Origin: Anaerolineaceae bacterium
Lineage (GTDB): Bacteria > Chloroflexota > Anaerolineae > Anaerolineales > Villigracilaceae
DNA length: 43,790 nt
Assembly: GCA_003598975.1 (NCBI GenBank)
Contig: QZIJ01000138.1
Coordinates: 1-43,790 of the forward strand
Direction of reading: 5' to 3'
Below, in pieces: positions 30,859 to 40,762 of this stretch. The notes below the pieces were generated by a model that was not told the DNA's origin, did not search any database, and saw only the letters and a program-made list of their open reading frames with translations. Positions within the stretch are counted from its first letter, which is position 1, and the number at the start of each line of letters is the position of its first letter. The position numbers and the translations under genes are program-made.

Positions 30859-31208
30859 GGTGTGACTCCGCTGGATGGTTGCCAGCCGCGCAAATCCTGA
30901 ACGAACGCCTCGAGTGTGGACAACTCCGAAGGCGAGTAATCCGCCGAAGGTCCGAATTGAAGCGCCTCCGAGGCAATTTCTGCGGGTGGGTTGCTTCCGA
31001 AGATCGCCAGTCGACGCGCGGCCAGGTCGAGGTCGTGTTCCGCTTCGTAGGCCTCAGCCACCATCAAAATGTAATCGGCGCGGAAATCAGCGCGCAGGGT
31101 TTCGGGTGTCAGGTCCACAAAATCCACAGGATCGATCGCCCAGCCATACAAAAGTCCGAGACCGATGCCTGCCGCGAACGCGAGAATTACCCAGAGCCAT
31201 TTTTTCAT
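30855..31208 (-). CDS. short membrane-anchored protein, paralogue of the downstream gene
   Basis: A 117-residue protein with one N-terminal membrane helix (KWLWVILAFAAGIGLGLLYGW) and a soluble helical tail with LRADFRADYILMVAEAYEAEHDLDLAARRLAIFG. This segment is plainly related to the neighbour at 30019-30858 but lacks its linker and beta domain. The start is the ATG at 31208; the longer frame back to 31394 would run through the SRP RNA gene. The SRP RNA ends 36 bases before this start on the same strand, and no separate strong promoter is seen between, so read-through from the RNA gene is possible. Family unknown. Confidence 0.75.
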   Translation of the reverse strand: MKKWLWVILAFAAGIGLGLLYGWAIDPVDFVDLTPETLRADFRADYILMVAEAYEAEHDLDLAARRLAIFGSNPPAEIASEALQFGPSADYSPSELSTLEAFVQDLRGWQPSSGVTP

Positions 31209-31244
31209 GGTTGTATTTTGCCACAGGTGGGGGGAAATGCAAAT

Positions 31245-31348
31245 GCCCGGACAGGCGACCGGCGGCACCCGAAGACTCCTCCTTACCGTTGCTGCCTTTC
31301 GGCCCTGGCGGGGTTCGAAAGGCTTCGCCGCGCCGGGCCTGCCCGGAC
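31245..31348 (-). ncRNA. ffs: signal recognition particle RNA (4.5S, small bacterial type)
   Basis: The minus strand contains the conserved SRP apical domain: CAGGGCCGAAAGGCAGCAAC, the GGNA-type tetraloop region plus the asymmetric loop that binds Ffh protein, followed by GGTAAGGAGGAG. The 5' end GTCCGGGCAGGC pairs with the 3' end GCCTGTCCGGGC to close a single hairpin of about 104 bases, with no Alu domain. It recruits ribosomes to the membrane with Ffh and FtsY. Ends are judged from pairing and are good to a few bases. A -10-like TATGGT lies upstream (minus strand, near 31363). Confidence 0.88.
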
Positions 31349-31467
31349 GGCGGAAGGATACCATAGAAAAAACGAATCCCGTTTGCCAATTCATCGAACA
31401 GGCATTACAATCGACGCACTAAACTTTTGGAACTGATGGATCGCGAGGTCCCAACCCCTTCCATTTG

Positions 31468-31500
31468 CCCCTCCCCGATTTCTTTGAAATTGGGGAGGGG
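31468..31500. repeat. palindrome 'CCCCTCCCC...GGGGAGGGG' upstream of rnc
   Basis: The 15-base arms CCCCTCCCCGATTTC and GAAATTGGGGAGGGG (one G-U type mismatch) surround a three-base loop. It lies 43 bases before the chosen rnc start and would form a very stable hairpin in the leader. It is in frame with rnc, so an upstream start would translate it. Confidence 0.75.
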
Positions 31501-31543
31501 TTGGGGTGGGGCCTGGCGCTCCCTGAGTTCCCGGGAGGTTCTC

Positions 31544-32263
31544 TTGACTCTTCAACGCGATACCGATGCGGAATTTCGCTTCGTGCGGGCGCTGGTTGAA
31601 CGCCTGGGCTTGTCCATTAAAAACATATCGTTGTTCGTGCGAGCGCTGACGCATCGTTCCTTCGTTAATGAAAATTCCTCCGCCCTGGAGGATAACGAAC
31701 GCCTCGAATTTCTGGGGGATGCCGTGCTGGATTTCGTTGTGGGCGCGTGGGTTTATAATCACTTCCCCGAGATGGCGGAAGGCGACCTGACTCGACTACG
31801 CTCAGCCCTCGTCCGCACGGACTCGCTGGCCGCGTTCGCTCGCCGCCTGGACTTTGGGCCGGCTCTCCGTCTCGGACGCGGAGAACTGGCTTCGGGCGGC
31901 CGCGACCGGGATAACATCCTGTGCGGCGCGTTCGAAGCGTTCATTGGCGCGCTGTATCTGGAGAAAGATGTGCAGGGCGTGGCCCGTTTCGTCGAGCCCC
32001 TGCTTGAATCTGTGCGCGCACAACTCTTTTCCCAATCTGACCTCACGGATCCTAAGTCTCGTTTGCAGGAGTGGTCACAAGGAGAGAAACTCGGCGCGCC
32101 TTCCTACGTTCTCGTGCAGAAAATCGGTCCAGAACACTCGCGCACCTTCGAGATCGAAGTCCGCTTGAACGGTGATTCCCTTGGATGCGGGCGCGGTTCC
32201 AGCAAGGCGATGGCAGAGCAGGAAGCCGCCAGGGCCGCACTGAAAAAGTTGGGAGTGAAGTAG
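31544..32263 (+). CDS. rnc: ribonuclease III
   Basis: This enzyme cuts double-stranded RNA, including rRNA precursors, leaving 2-base 3' overhangs. From the TTG at 31544 it has 239 residues, the usual size. The signature NERLEFLGDAVL gives the catalytic acids Glu52, Glu55 and Asp59, and a second acidic block, CGAFEAFIGALYLE, supplies the remaining metal ligand. A double-stranded RNA-binding domain ends it (about 170-239, DPKSRLQEWSQ ... SSKAMAEQEAARAALKKLG). GGGAGG lies five bases before the TTG. An ATG at 31427 or 31436 would add about 36-39 residues encoded by a palindromic repeat, which I reject. smc follows after 71 bases. Confidence 0.93.
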   Translation: MTLQRDTDAEFRFVRALVERLGLSIKNISLFVRALTHRSFVNENSSALEDNERLEFLGDAVLDFVVGAWVYNHFPEMAEGDLTRLRSALVRTDSLAAFARRLDFGPALRLGRGELASGGRDRDNILCGAFEAFIGALYLEKDVQGVARFVEPLLESVRAQLFSQSDLTDPKSRLQEWSQGEKLGAPSYVLVQKIGPEHSRTFEIEVRLNGDSLGCGRGSSKAMAEQEAARAALKKLGVK

Positions 32264-32334
32264 CCGTTAGCGTTTGGTGGTCGCTAAAAGCCAATTGCCA
32301 ACAGCCAATCCAAAATTGTCATCGAAAATCATAA

Positions 32335-35300
32335 ATGCCTCTTCGCCTTAAATCTCTCGAACTGCACGGATACAAAACTTTTGCCTCTCGCATGGAATTC
32401 CAATTCGGCGAGGGGATTACTGCTATTGTCGGGCCGAATGGCTCGGGCAAATCGAACATCGCGGACTCGTTGCGCTGGGTTCTCGGCGAACAATCCTACG
32501 GCCTCCTGCGCGGCAAGAAGACCGAAGACATGATCTTCGCGGGTTCGGAGCAACGCCCCAAAGCGGGCATGGCCTCCGCGACCATCACCTTCGACAACAC
32601 GGACGGCTGGCTGCCCGTGGACTTCTCCGAGGTCGCGCTCACGCGCCGCGCCTATCGTGATGGTCATAACGAATACCTGCTCAACGGACAGCACGTCCGC
32701 TTGCGCGATATCAACGAATTGCTGGCCGCGTCTGGTATGAGCGAGCGGACGTACACCATCCTCGGCCAGGGTCTCGTGGACGCCTCCCTCGCGCTCAAAG
32801 CGGACGAGCGTCGCCGTCTCTTCGAGGAGGCCGCGGGAATCGGCCTCTATCGCACGCGCCGCGACGATGCCCTCAAACGTCTCGAAACCACACAACGCAA
32901 CCTGGAGCGCGTGCTCGATATTCTGGCCGAACTCGAGCCGCGCATCAAGTCACTGGAACGTCAGGCCAGACGCGCCAATGAATTCTCGCGTGCCCAGGCC
33001 GATCTGAAAGTGCTCCTGCTCGACTGGTATGGCTATCACTGGCATCGCCAGCAAAAAGAATTGACCGACGCGCAGGGGGGTGTCCGCAGGGAGGAGGTTC
33101 GCGCCCGCGAAGCGCGCGAGGCATATGCGCGCATCCAAAATGAATTTGGCGGATTCCGCGAACGCCTGTCGGGTCTGCGCACCCAACTGAACGCCTGGCA
33201 TCGCGAGGCCGCGGAACTCCATACTCGAAAGGAAGCCATCAGCCGCGAACTGGCCGTGCTGGACGAACGTCGCCGCGCACTGGTGGCAGGCCAGCAATCG
33301 TTGCAGGCCGAGCAGGAACGCGCCGCGGGCGAAGAAACTCTCGCGCAGGAACGTATTTTCGAGATCGAACAGGAAGTCGTCCGCCAGCAGGGCGAGAACG
33401 AGGAAGCCAAATCGCAACTGGCCGCGGCTCAGTCTGCGTTGCAGGTGCGACAGGTCGAGCGTGCCGCAGCGGAAGAGAAATTGAATCAGGCGCGGATGCA
33501 GGTGAATGCGTTGAGCGCACAACGCGCCGAAACGCAGGCGCGACTCGATGAACTCAAAACGCGCATCGAGGCGCAGAACCAAAAATTGGAATCGGCGCGC
33601 GGCGCGATCCAATCCGCCGATGCCGCGCTCAAAAAGGCCGAAGCGCAATTGGAAGATTCACGCAAGAAACGCGAACGCGCGGAAGCGAATTTAAAAGATG
33701 CAGAGCAGAAGGCAGAGGGCGGAAAACAGAGTGCAGAGAAAATTGAGGAAGAACTGCGCGCCAGAAGAGGACAGCGTGACGCTCGCGCTGCCGAACATGC
33801 CCGCCTGCAAGCCCAACTCGAAGTCATCGAACAGGCAGAGGCCGCGTTCACGGACTATGCCGAGGGTGCGCGCCTCCTGCTCGATGCGGCGCGGCAATCG
33901 CGCCTCAACGCGCGCGGCGCGTTGAGCGCGGCCCTCGATGTCCCCGCGGAACTCGAAACAGCCATCACCGCCGCGCTGGGCGATTCGCTCGATGCGATCC
34001 TCGTCTCGGGCGATTCTATCGAGGATGCGCTCAATTTGCTGGAGCAAGGCGAGGGCCGCGCCGCGATTTTGCCGATAGACCAGACCTCGGAGTTCTTGAA
34101 GAACTCTGAGGTCTCTACCAGCGACCCCGATTGCCTTGGCGTGGCCGCGACGTTGTTGAACGTCCCCAACGACTTGCGTGTAGCGACGCAGTTGTTGTTG
34201 GGGAATACGCTTGTTGTGAAAACGCGTTCTGCCGCGCGACGACTCGTTGCGGGACTCCCCGCGCACGCGCGCGTGGTGACACTCTCGGGCGAAGTCTTCC
34301 GTGCGGACGGACTCATCCTGGCTGGCAAAGCGCCTCGCTCTGGGACTTTGAGCCGTCCGCGCCAACGACGCGAGACTCAGGCCTCCCTCGCCTCCGTTGC
34401 AGAGACGTTATCCGCGCTGGAGGCCGCGCTGACGAGATTGACCGCGGAAGCCGAATCGGCGCGCGAGGAGCAGGCGCAGGCTGAGGCGCAAGTCCGCGAG
34501 ACGCGCGCCCGCCTCGATTGGGCGCGTGACGAGGAGCAGAAAGCCGCATTGGAAGTCGAATCCGCGCGGCGGCACTTCGAGTTCGCACAGAGTCAACTCG
34601 AAGTGTTGAGCGCGGAGATTTCAGCGGCGGAAAACGATCGGGCACGCGCGGCAGGCTCGAGGTCCGAGACGGAAGCGAACGCCCAGGCCGCGCACGAGTC
34701 GATTCGCGGGTTAACGTCCGAGCTGGCCGCACTGTCGCTGGAGGAAGCGCAGGAGCAGGTGATCTATTGGACGACGCGCGTGGCAGTGAGCAAGGGTGCG
34801 CTGGCTGAAGCGTTGAACCGTCGGGAGGAGCGCGCGTCGGCGGCGACGCGTTTGGGCGGGCAAAAGTCTGAGGTGGTAAAAAAGTTTGAGGAGTCCGCGC
34901 AGGCCATTGTCACGTTGGACGCGGAAAAGGAATCCCTGCGTGTGCAGGAGTCCGAGTTGGCGGGGCAAATCGAGTCGTTGAATCTAAAGGTCGATCCCGC
35001 GGAAAAAGACCTGGAGAGTGCCGAGCAACAGGAGAAGGCTTACCAGGTGCAGGAGGGCGAAGCGCAACGCGCGATGACGAACGCCGAGCGCTCGCTTGGA
35101 CAGGTGCAGTTGGAGTTGACGAGGCGGCAGGAAGCGTTGAATACGCTGCGGACGCGCATCGAAGACGATTTTGGTTTGGTGCAATTCGATTATCGCGAGA
35201 ATGTTTCGGGGCCTGTGCCGTTGCCGCTGGATGGAATGGTGGAACAGTTGCCCGTGGTCACGAGTTTGCCGCTGGATTTGGAGGAGCATCTTGCCCGCCA

Positions 35301-35949
35301 GCGGGCGCAGGTGCGGCGCATGGGCGCGGTGAATCCTGAGGCCGCGCAGGAATACGAGGCCGAGTCACAGCGCTATGGATTCATGAAGGAACAGGTGGAA
35401 GACTTGCACAAGGCCGAAGCGGACTTGCGGCAGGTGATCGCCGAGTTGGATGAGCTGACGCAACGCGAGTTCCACAAGACTTTTGAGAAGGTGGCAAGCG
35501 AATTTCGTGATATTTTCATCAAGTTGTTCGGCGGAGGTTCGGCGCGGCTGACGTTGACCGATCCCGATAATTTAGTCGAGACGGGAATTGAAATCGAAGC
35601 AAAATTGCCTGGTCGTCGCGAGCAGGGACTGGCGCTTCTCTCTGGCGGCGAGCGTTCGCTGACAGCGATTGCGCTGGTCTTCGCCTTGCTGAAAGTTTCG
35701 CCGACTCCTGTCTGTGTGATGGACGAGGTGGACGCCATGCTGGACGAAGCCAACGTGGGGCGTTTCCGTGATTTGTTGCGCGAGTTGAGTCGCGAGACGC
35801 AGTTCGTGGTCATCACGCACAACCGCAACACCGTCCAGGCTGCGGACGTGATCTATGGCGTGACGATGGGACGCGACTCGTCGAGCCAGGTTATCAGTTT
35901 GAAATTGGATGAGATTAGTGATGAGATGTTGGGGAGGAGCAGGGGGTAG
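32335..35949 (+). CDS. smc: chromosome partition protein SMC
   Basis: A 1204-residue ATPase of the condensin family, which compacts and segregates the chromosome with ScpA and ScpB. Walker A is GPNGSGKSN (33-41), and the Q-loop/early region is IADSLRWVLGEQSYGLLRG. Two long coiled coils (about 170-500 and 690-1020) flank the hinge (about 510-680), which includes DSLDAILVSGDSIEDAL and FRADGLILAGK. The C-terminal head carries the LLSGGERSLTA signature (about 1100) and Walker B VCVMDEVDAMLDEAN (about 1125). The start has no clear ribosome binding site. Two odd segments are encoded by repeats: residues 583-594 in the hinge come from a 33-base palindrome, and about residues 457-469 from a CAGAAGGCAGAG-type word. 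Both preserve the frame. Confidence 0.95.
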   Translation: MPLRLKSLELHGYKTFASRMEFQFGEGITAIVGPNGSGKSNIADSLRWVLGEQSYGLLRGKKTEDMIFAGSEQRPKAGMASATITFDNTDGWLPVDFSEVALTRRAYRDGHNEYLLNGQHVRLRDINELLAASGMSERTYTILGQGLVDASLALKADERRRLFEEAAGIGLYRTRRDDALKRLETTQRNLERVLDILAELEPRIKSLERQARRANEFSRAQADLKVLLLDWYGYHWHRQQKELTDAQGGVRREEVRAREAREAYARIQNEFGGFRERLSGLRTQLNAWHREAAELHTRKEAISRELAVLDERRRALVAGQQSLQAEQERAAGEETLAQERIFEIEQEVVRQQGENEEAKSQLAAAQSALQVRQVERAAAEEKLNQARMQVNALSAQRAETQARLDELKTRIEAQNQKLESARGAIQSADAALKKAEAQLEDSRKKRERAEANLKDAEQKAEGGKQSAEKIEEELRARRGQRDARAAEHARLQAQLEVIEQAEAAFTDYAEGARLLLDAARQSRLNARGALSAALDVPAELETAITAALGDSLDAILVSGDSIEDALNLLEQGEGRAAILPIDQTSEFLKNSEVSTSDPDCLGVAATLLNVPNDLRVATQLLLGNTLVVKTRSAARRLVAGLPAHARVVTLSGEVFRADGLILAGKAPRSGTLSRPRQRRETQASLASVAETLSALEAALTRLTAEAESAREEQAQAEAQVRETRARLDWARDEEQKAALEVESARRHFEFAQSQLEVLSAEISAAENDRARAAGSRSETEANAQAAHESIRGLTSELAALSLEEAQEQVIYWTTRVAVSKGALAEALNRREERASAATRLGGQKSEVVKKFEESAQAIVTLDAEKESLRVQESELAGQIESLNLKVDPAEKDLESAEQQEKAYQVQEGEAQRAMTNAERSLGQVQLELTRRQEALNTLRTRIEDDFGLVQFDYRENVSGPVPLPLDGMVEQLPVVTSLPLDLEEHLARQRAQVRRMGAVNPEAAQEYEAESQRYGFMKEQVEDLHKAEADLRQVIAELDELTQREFHKTFEKVASEFRDIFIKLFGGGSARLTLTDPDNLVETGIEIEAKLPGRREQGLALLSGGERSLTAIALVFALLKVSPTPVCVMDEVDAMLDEANVGRFRDLLRELSRETQFVVITHNRNTVQAADVIYGVTMGRDSSSQVISLKLDEISDEMLGRSRG
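34082..34114. repeat. 33-base palindrome inside the smc hinge
   Basis: AGACCTCGGAGTTCTT (34082-34097), one central base, then AAGAACTCTGAGGTCT (34099-34114). The arms match at 15 of 16 positions, with the odd one able to form a G-U pair. The length is divisible by three and encodes TSEFLKNSEVS within the hinge, between AAILPIDQ and TSDPDCLGVA. Confidence 0.85.
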
Positions 35950-35993
35950 ATCTGGAATTTGGGAGGATGAAAGATAAAGATGTAATAAGAAAG

Positions 35994-36024
35994 AAGGTGT
36001 AATGCGAGATGCATTACGCCTTTT
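35994..36024. terminator. terminator between smc and the AT-rich lipoprotein gene
   Basis: AAGGTGTAATGC (35994-36005) pairs with GCATTACGCCTT (36011-36022) with one wobble, followed by T residues. It suits smc (plus), and the A-tract on the left could serve the convergent lipoprotein. The remaining bases to 36080 show nothing else. Confidence 0.7.
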
Positions 36025-36080
36025 GAATTCTATTTTTCTGCGATATATCTGTTTTCCATACCGTGTTCAAATATAAGAAA

Positions 36081-37061
36081 TCAAGGCCATAGATTGGCGG
36101 GGGTTTCCAAACATACTGTGGGATTGGGATCAATAAAGGTATTATAAAAAATCTCAGTGGTCATGTTTGTAACATCATCCAGCTTTCTCACCTTGTACCC
36201 TACAACTATGTCTGCATATTTTTCTATAGACGAATACGCCCAAGTATGTTTTGTTGTTAGGTCAAACAAATCCAATCGGCCCCCGATGAGATTCCCGCCA
36301 TTATCATATACCGATTTCTTATTGCCAAAATTCTGCGGGCAAATAGATAAATTTTCTCCATCCAGAAAAGGCAAGAATCCATAAGATGCCCAAATGCCAA
36401 CATGACTATAATCCAGAATAAGAACACTCGGTGGTAATTCAGATATTGGGGCGCTAGACTGAGCATTAATATAGACTTGCCTAGGAATTCCTAGTGTAGA
36501 TAATAGTTGATGAAGTTGATACTTGTACTGAGTTCCTGGAGGAAATACAACAATCCCGTTGATTATATTATCCGTAACGCTAAACAATATCCGTCCCTGT
36601 TTTGATACCCCATCAATTTCGTAATAAATTCCGAAGTTTGTAGAAAAATGTCTGATTCCATTTTCGGTATTATATGAAATTTCTCCTTGTCCGATTTCGA
36701 TTATTATCGGGGTTAGGAAATGTAATGCTTCAGGCCATGAAGTTTTACCTGGTTTGATTCCCCACCAACAAGGCAATTCACACCCGCCATTAGATTTCAG
36801 CAACTCTTGTATTTTTGCGTCTCTTTCATATGCTGACAAAGTGGGCAAGGGAGTCCAAGTAAGGGTGGGAGTAAGGGTAGGCGTGTCTATAGGGATATAA
36901 GTTGGGGTAGTAGTTTTGGATGGTTCTATGCTGGGCGTGAGTGTATAGATCACTTGAGGGGCAACCGTAGCCGTATCGCTCGAAATATCAGGCAGTTTAG
37001 TTGTGCAATTGCCAATCAATAACGTCACCAAAATCAACAGGACAGTTTTTGTTGTTTTCAT
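36081..37061 (-). CDS. lipoprotein of unknown function, AT-rich
   Basis: A 326-residue exported lipoprotein. The signal peptide ends LLIGNC with lipidation cysteine 19. A Thr/Pro-rich linker (about 27-75) follows, then a globular domain starting KIQELLKSNGGCELPCWWGIKPGKTSWPEALHFL. The GGCELPCWWGIKPG motif, with two cysteines, looks like a domain hallmark, and a third cysteine pair lies near the C-terminus (ICPQNFG, TVCLET). AGGAG precedes the ATG. The gene is far richer in A and T than all neighbours and uses codons such as ATA and AGA, so it may have been acquired recently. I do not recognise a characterised family. Confidence 0.75.
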   Translation of the reverse strand: MKTTKTVLLILVTLLIGNCTTKLPDISSDTATVAPQVIYTLTPSIEPSKTTTPTYIPIDTPTLTPTLTWTPLPTLSAYERDAKIQELLKSNGGCELPCWWGIKPGKTSWPEALHFLTPIIIEIGQGEISYNTENGIRHFSTNFGIYYEIDGVSKQGRILFSVTDNIINGIVVFPPGTQYKYQLHQLLSTLGIPRQVYINAQSSAPISELPPSVLILDYSHVGIWASYGFLPFLDGENLSICPQNFGNKKSVYDNGGNLIGGRLDLFDLTTKHTWAYSSIEKYADIVVGYKVRKLDDVTNMTTEIFYNTFIDPNPTVCLETPANLWP

Positions 37062-37133
37062 GTATCACCTTTTCTCCTGATTATGCCAATGTTCTCCCGA
37101 TAACAAGATAAACCCACCAGCACGTTTTGGCTT

Positions 37134-38027
37134 TTATGTCATTTGCGCCAGCGCAATCGCGCCGAGGCTTCCAGAGCGGTTTCCCAGCGCGGGTGAGACA
37201 ATGTAGCCGTCAATGTCCGTCAGAATGCTGGGATGGACAACGTAGCCGTTAAGTAGTTCCTGCACTTTGCGCCTGACTTTTGGAAATAAATATTCGCGAG
37301 CCATCACGCCGCCGCCGAGCACGATTTTTTTCGGCGAAAGGGTCAGGATGTAGTTGGTCAACGCGGCGGCAATGTAACCCGCCTCCACGTCCCAGAAGGG
37401 ATCGTCATCGTGGATGGATTCTCCGCGTGAGCCGAAGCGTTTTTGGATGGCGGGGCCGTTGGCGAGGCCTTCAAAGCAGTCTCCGTGGAAGGGACAGTTG
37501 CCAGGAAACGGGTCCCGCGCAAAGTCGTGGGGGATGCGGATGTGTCCCATCTCGAGCGCGAGCAGACCCATCAGCGGTTTGCCGTCCACGAGGTAGCCGC
37601 CGCCGATGCCCGTCCCGATGGTGAGATACAGCGACGGGTCGCATCCCCGATTCGCTCCCCATTGGAATTCTCCCAGCGCCGCGCCGTTGACGTCGGTTGT
37701 GATCGCCGTGCGGACGTTCAGCGCGCTCTGGATGGCGCCGCGCACGTCCGTGTTACTCCAATGGGGTTTGGGAGTCGCGGTGATGAAACCGTAGGTGGAC
37801 GAATCGGAATCCAGATCCACGGGGCCGAAGCAGGCGATTCCAATCGAATCAATTTGCCGCGCGGCGACAAACGGTTGGAAGAATTCAATGGTTTTGCCGA
37901 GTGTCTCCTCGGGTGTGGTGGTGGGGATGCGCACCTGCTCGATGACCTGCTCGGGTCCGCTTGCCACGATGCAGACGAATTTTGTCCCGCCCGCTTCGAT
38001 TCCGCCGAAGAGTGTAGATGATGTCAT
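37134..38027 (-). CDS. ROK-family sugar kinase (fructokinase-like)
   Basis: A 297-residue cytosolic kinase that phosphorylates a hexose with ATP. The phosphate loop is GGIEAGGTKFVC (8-19), and the ROK catalytic aspartate is in TDVNGAALGE (Asp112). LTIGTGIGGGYLVDG marks the second nucleotide loop. The ROK zinc site is NCPFHGDCFEGLANGPA (Cys178, His181, Cys184). C-terminal IVLGGGVM completes the fold. Residues GFITATPKPHW are as in BsFRK-type fructokinases, so fructose is the best guess, with glucose or mannose possible. TAAAAT at 38039-38034 (minus strand) lies six bases before the ATG and there is no ribosome binding site. It is isolated between two terminators and an AT-rich gene. Confidence 0.88.
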   Translation of the reverse strand: MTSSTLFGGIEAGGTKFVCIVASGPEQVIEQVRIPTTTPEETLGKTIEFFQPFVAARQIDSIGIACFGPVDLDSDSSTYGFITATPKPHWSNTDVRGAIQSALNVRTAITTDVNGAALGEFQWGANRGCDPSLYLTIGTGIGGGYLVDGKPLMGLLALEMGHIRIPHDFARDPFPGNCPFHGDCFEGLANGPAIQKRFGSRGESIHDDDPFWDVEAGYIAAALTNYILTLSPKKIVLGGGVMAREYLFPKVRRKVQELLNGYVVHPSILTDIDGYIVSPALGNRSGSLGAIALAQMT

Positions 38028-38059
38028 GCGATTATTTTAGCACGGAGGCTGGGATGTTT

Positions 38060-38102
38060 GAAACAAAAAGACGCGGACATCGTAGCCGCGTCTTTTTGTT
38101 TC
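38060..38102. terminator. long bidirectional terminator
   Basis: GAAACAAAAAGACGCGG (38060-38076) pairs perfectly with CCGCGTCTTTTTGTTTC (38086-38102). The 17-bp stem and nine-base loop end the transcript of the membrane protein gene to the right (minus strand) and keep it from running into the ROK promoter. Confidence 0.92.
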
Positions 38103-38112
38103 ATGGTTTAGT

Positions 38113-38694
38113 CTATCCGACCACAGGTGCGGCGAGATATTGAAGCAGGCCGATCACAAAAGCGATGATGGAGGCCAGCGCAAACAAGGGACGTAGGTTG
38201 CTTTCCTCTTTGAGCAGGGAGGCCCAGGCCGCGAAGGCCAGGCCGAGGGCCATGAATAACATTACCAGTTGCAAGGCATCGCCGAGATTATCGTATTGCC
38301 CTGCCAGTTCGAAATTGGCATCCGATTCATCCCAGAGTTCGTATGCGGGGGCATACATGGCATCGTAGTATGCATCGTTAAAGGGATCATTGGGATTGGC
38401 CTCGATGGATGCCACAAGTTCCTCCGAGTAACTTTCCTCGTAATAAGCGGCTTTCTCCTCGTCTTCGGTGATGTACCAGCCATCGAACATGCTGTAGTCG
38501 TAGACAATGAACTGATTGGCGCTGAGATATTCGGCATTGCCGTCGTTCAGGTATTGCATGCCGAGGATCTCGTGTTCGTTCTGTTTCGAGTCCGCGATGG
38601 AACCCTGCCAGCTGGCGTAGGCAGTGAACACGCTCAGGATGGCGATGAGCGAGCCAAGAACGATCTCGTTGCCGAGGGAACGAAGGAACTTCAT
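38113..38694 (-). CDS. DUF4337-like small membrane protein
   Basis: A 193-residue protein with one N-terminal membrane helix (about 10-30, VLGSLIAILSVFTAYASW) and two C-terminal ones (about 142-160 and 170-187). Between them is a strongly acidic soluble region rich in Tyr, Glu and Asp (YSMFDGWYITEDEEKAAYYEESYSEEL). The layout (helix, helical extension, two closing helices) resembles DUF4337, which has no known function. AGGAG lies about seven bases before the ATG. Its terminator is close to its stop. Neighbouring genes give no functional hint. Confidence 0.7.
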   Translation of the reverse strand: MKFLRSLGNEIVLGSLIAILSVFTAYASWQGSIADSKQNEHEILGMQYLNDGNAEYLSANQFIVYDYSMFDGWYITEDEEKAAYYEESYSEELVASIEANPNDPFNDAYYDAMYAPAYELWDESDANFELAGQYDNLGDALQLVMLFMALGLAFAAWASLLKEESNLRPLFALASIIAFVIGLLQYLAAPVVG

Positions 38695-38745
38695 GGGGGA
38701 TTCTCCTATTTGCGCAAATGAGTTGCTGATTAATTATTTTACTGG

Positions 38746-38798
38746 AAAAAACCGCCCCGCGGCCTACCCTCCGATTTGTCGCAGGGCCGCCGCGGGGC
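38746..38798 (-). terminator. terminator of the acetyl-CoA synthetase gene
   Basis: On the minus strand GCCCCGCGGC (38754-38763 in plus coordinates) pairs with GCCGCGGGGC (38789-38798), and six T residues follow (38751-38746). Between the stop codon and the hairpin is a CTCTACTCTCTATTCC-type word repeat. Confidence 0.8.
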
Positions 38799-38824
38799 AA
38801 TTACTACTCTCTGTTCTCTACTCT

Positions 38825-40729
<1,905 letters not shown>

Positions 40730-40762
40730 GTTTTTCTCCTTTGGCGGGATTAAATTGCCCCA

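Noticed and set aside
31211..31394. Upstream extension of the small anchored protein across 31209-31394
   Set aside because: The extension is encoded by the SRP RNA gene and has no protein-like features.
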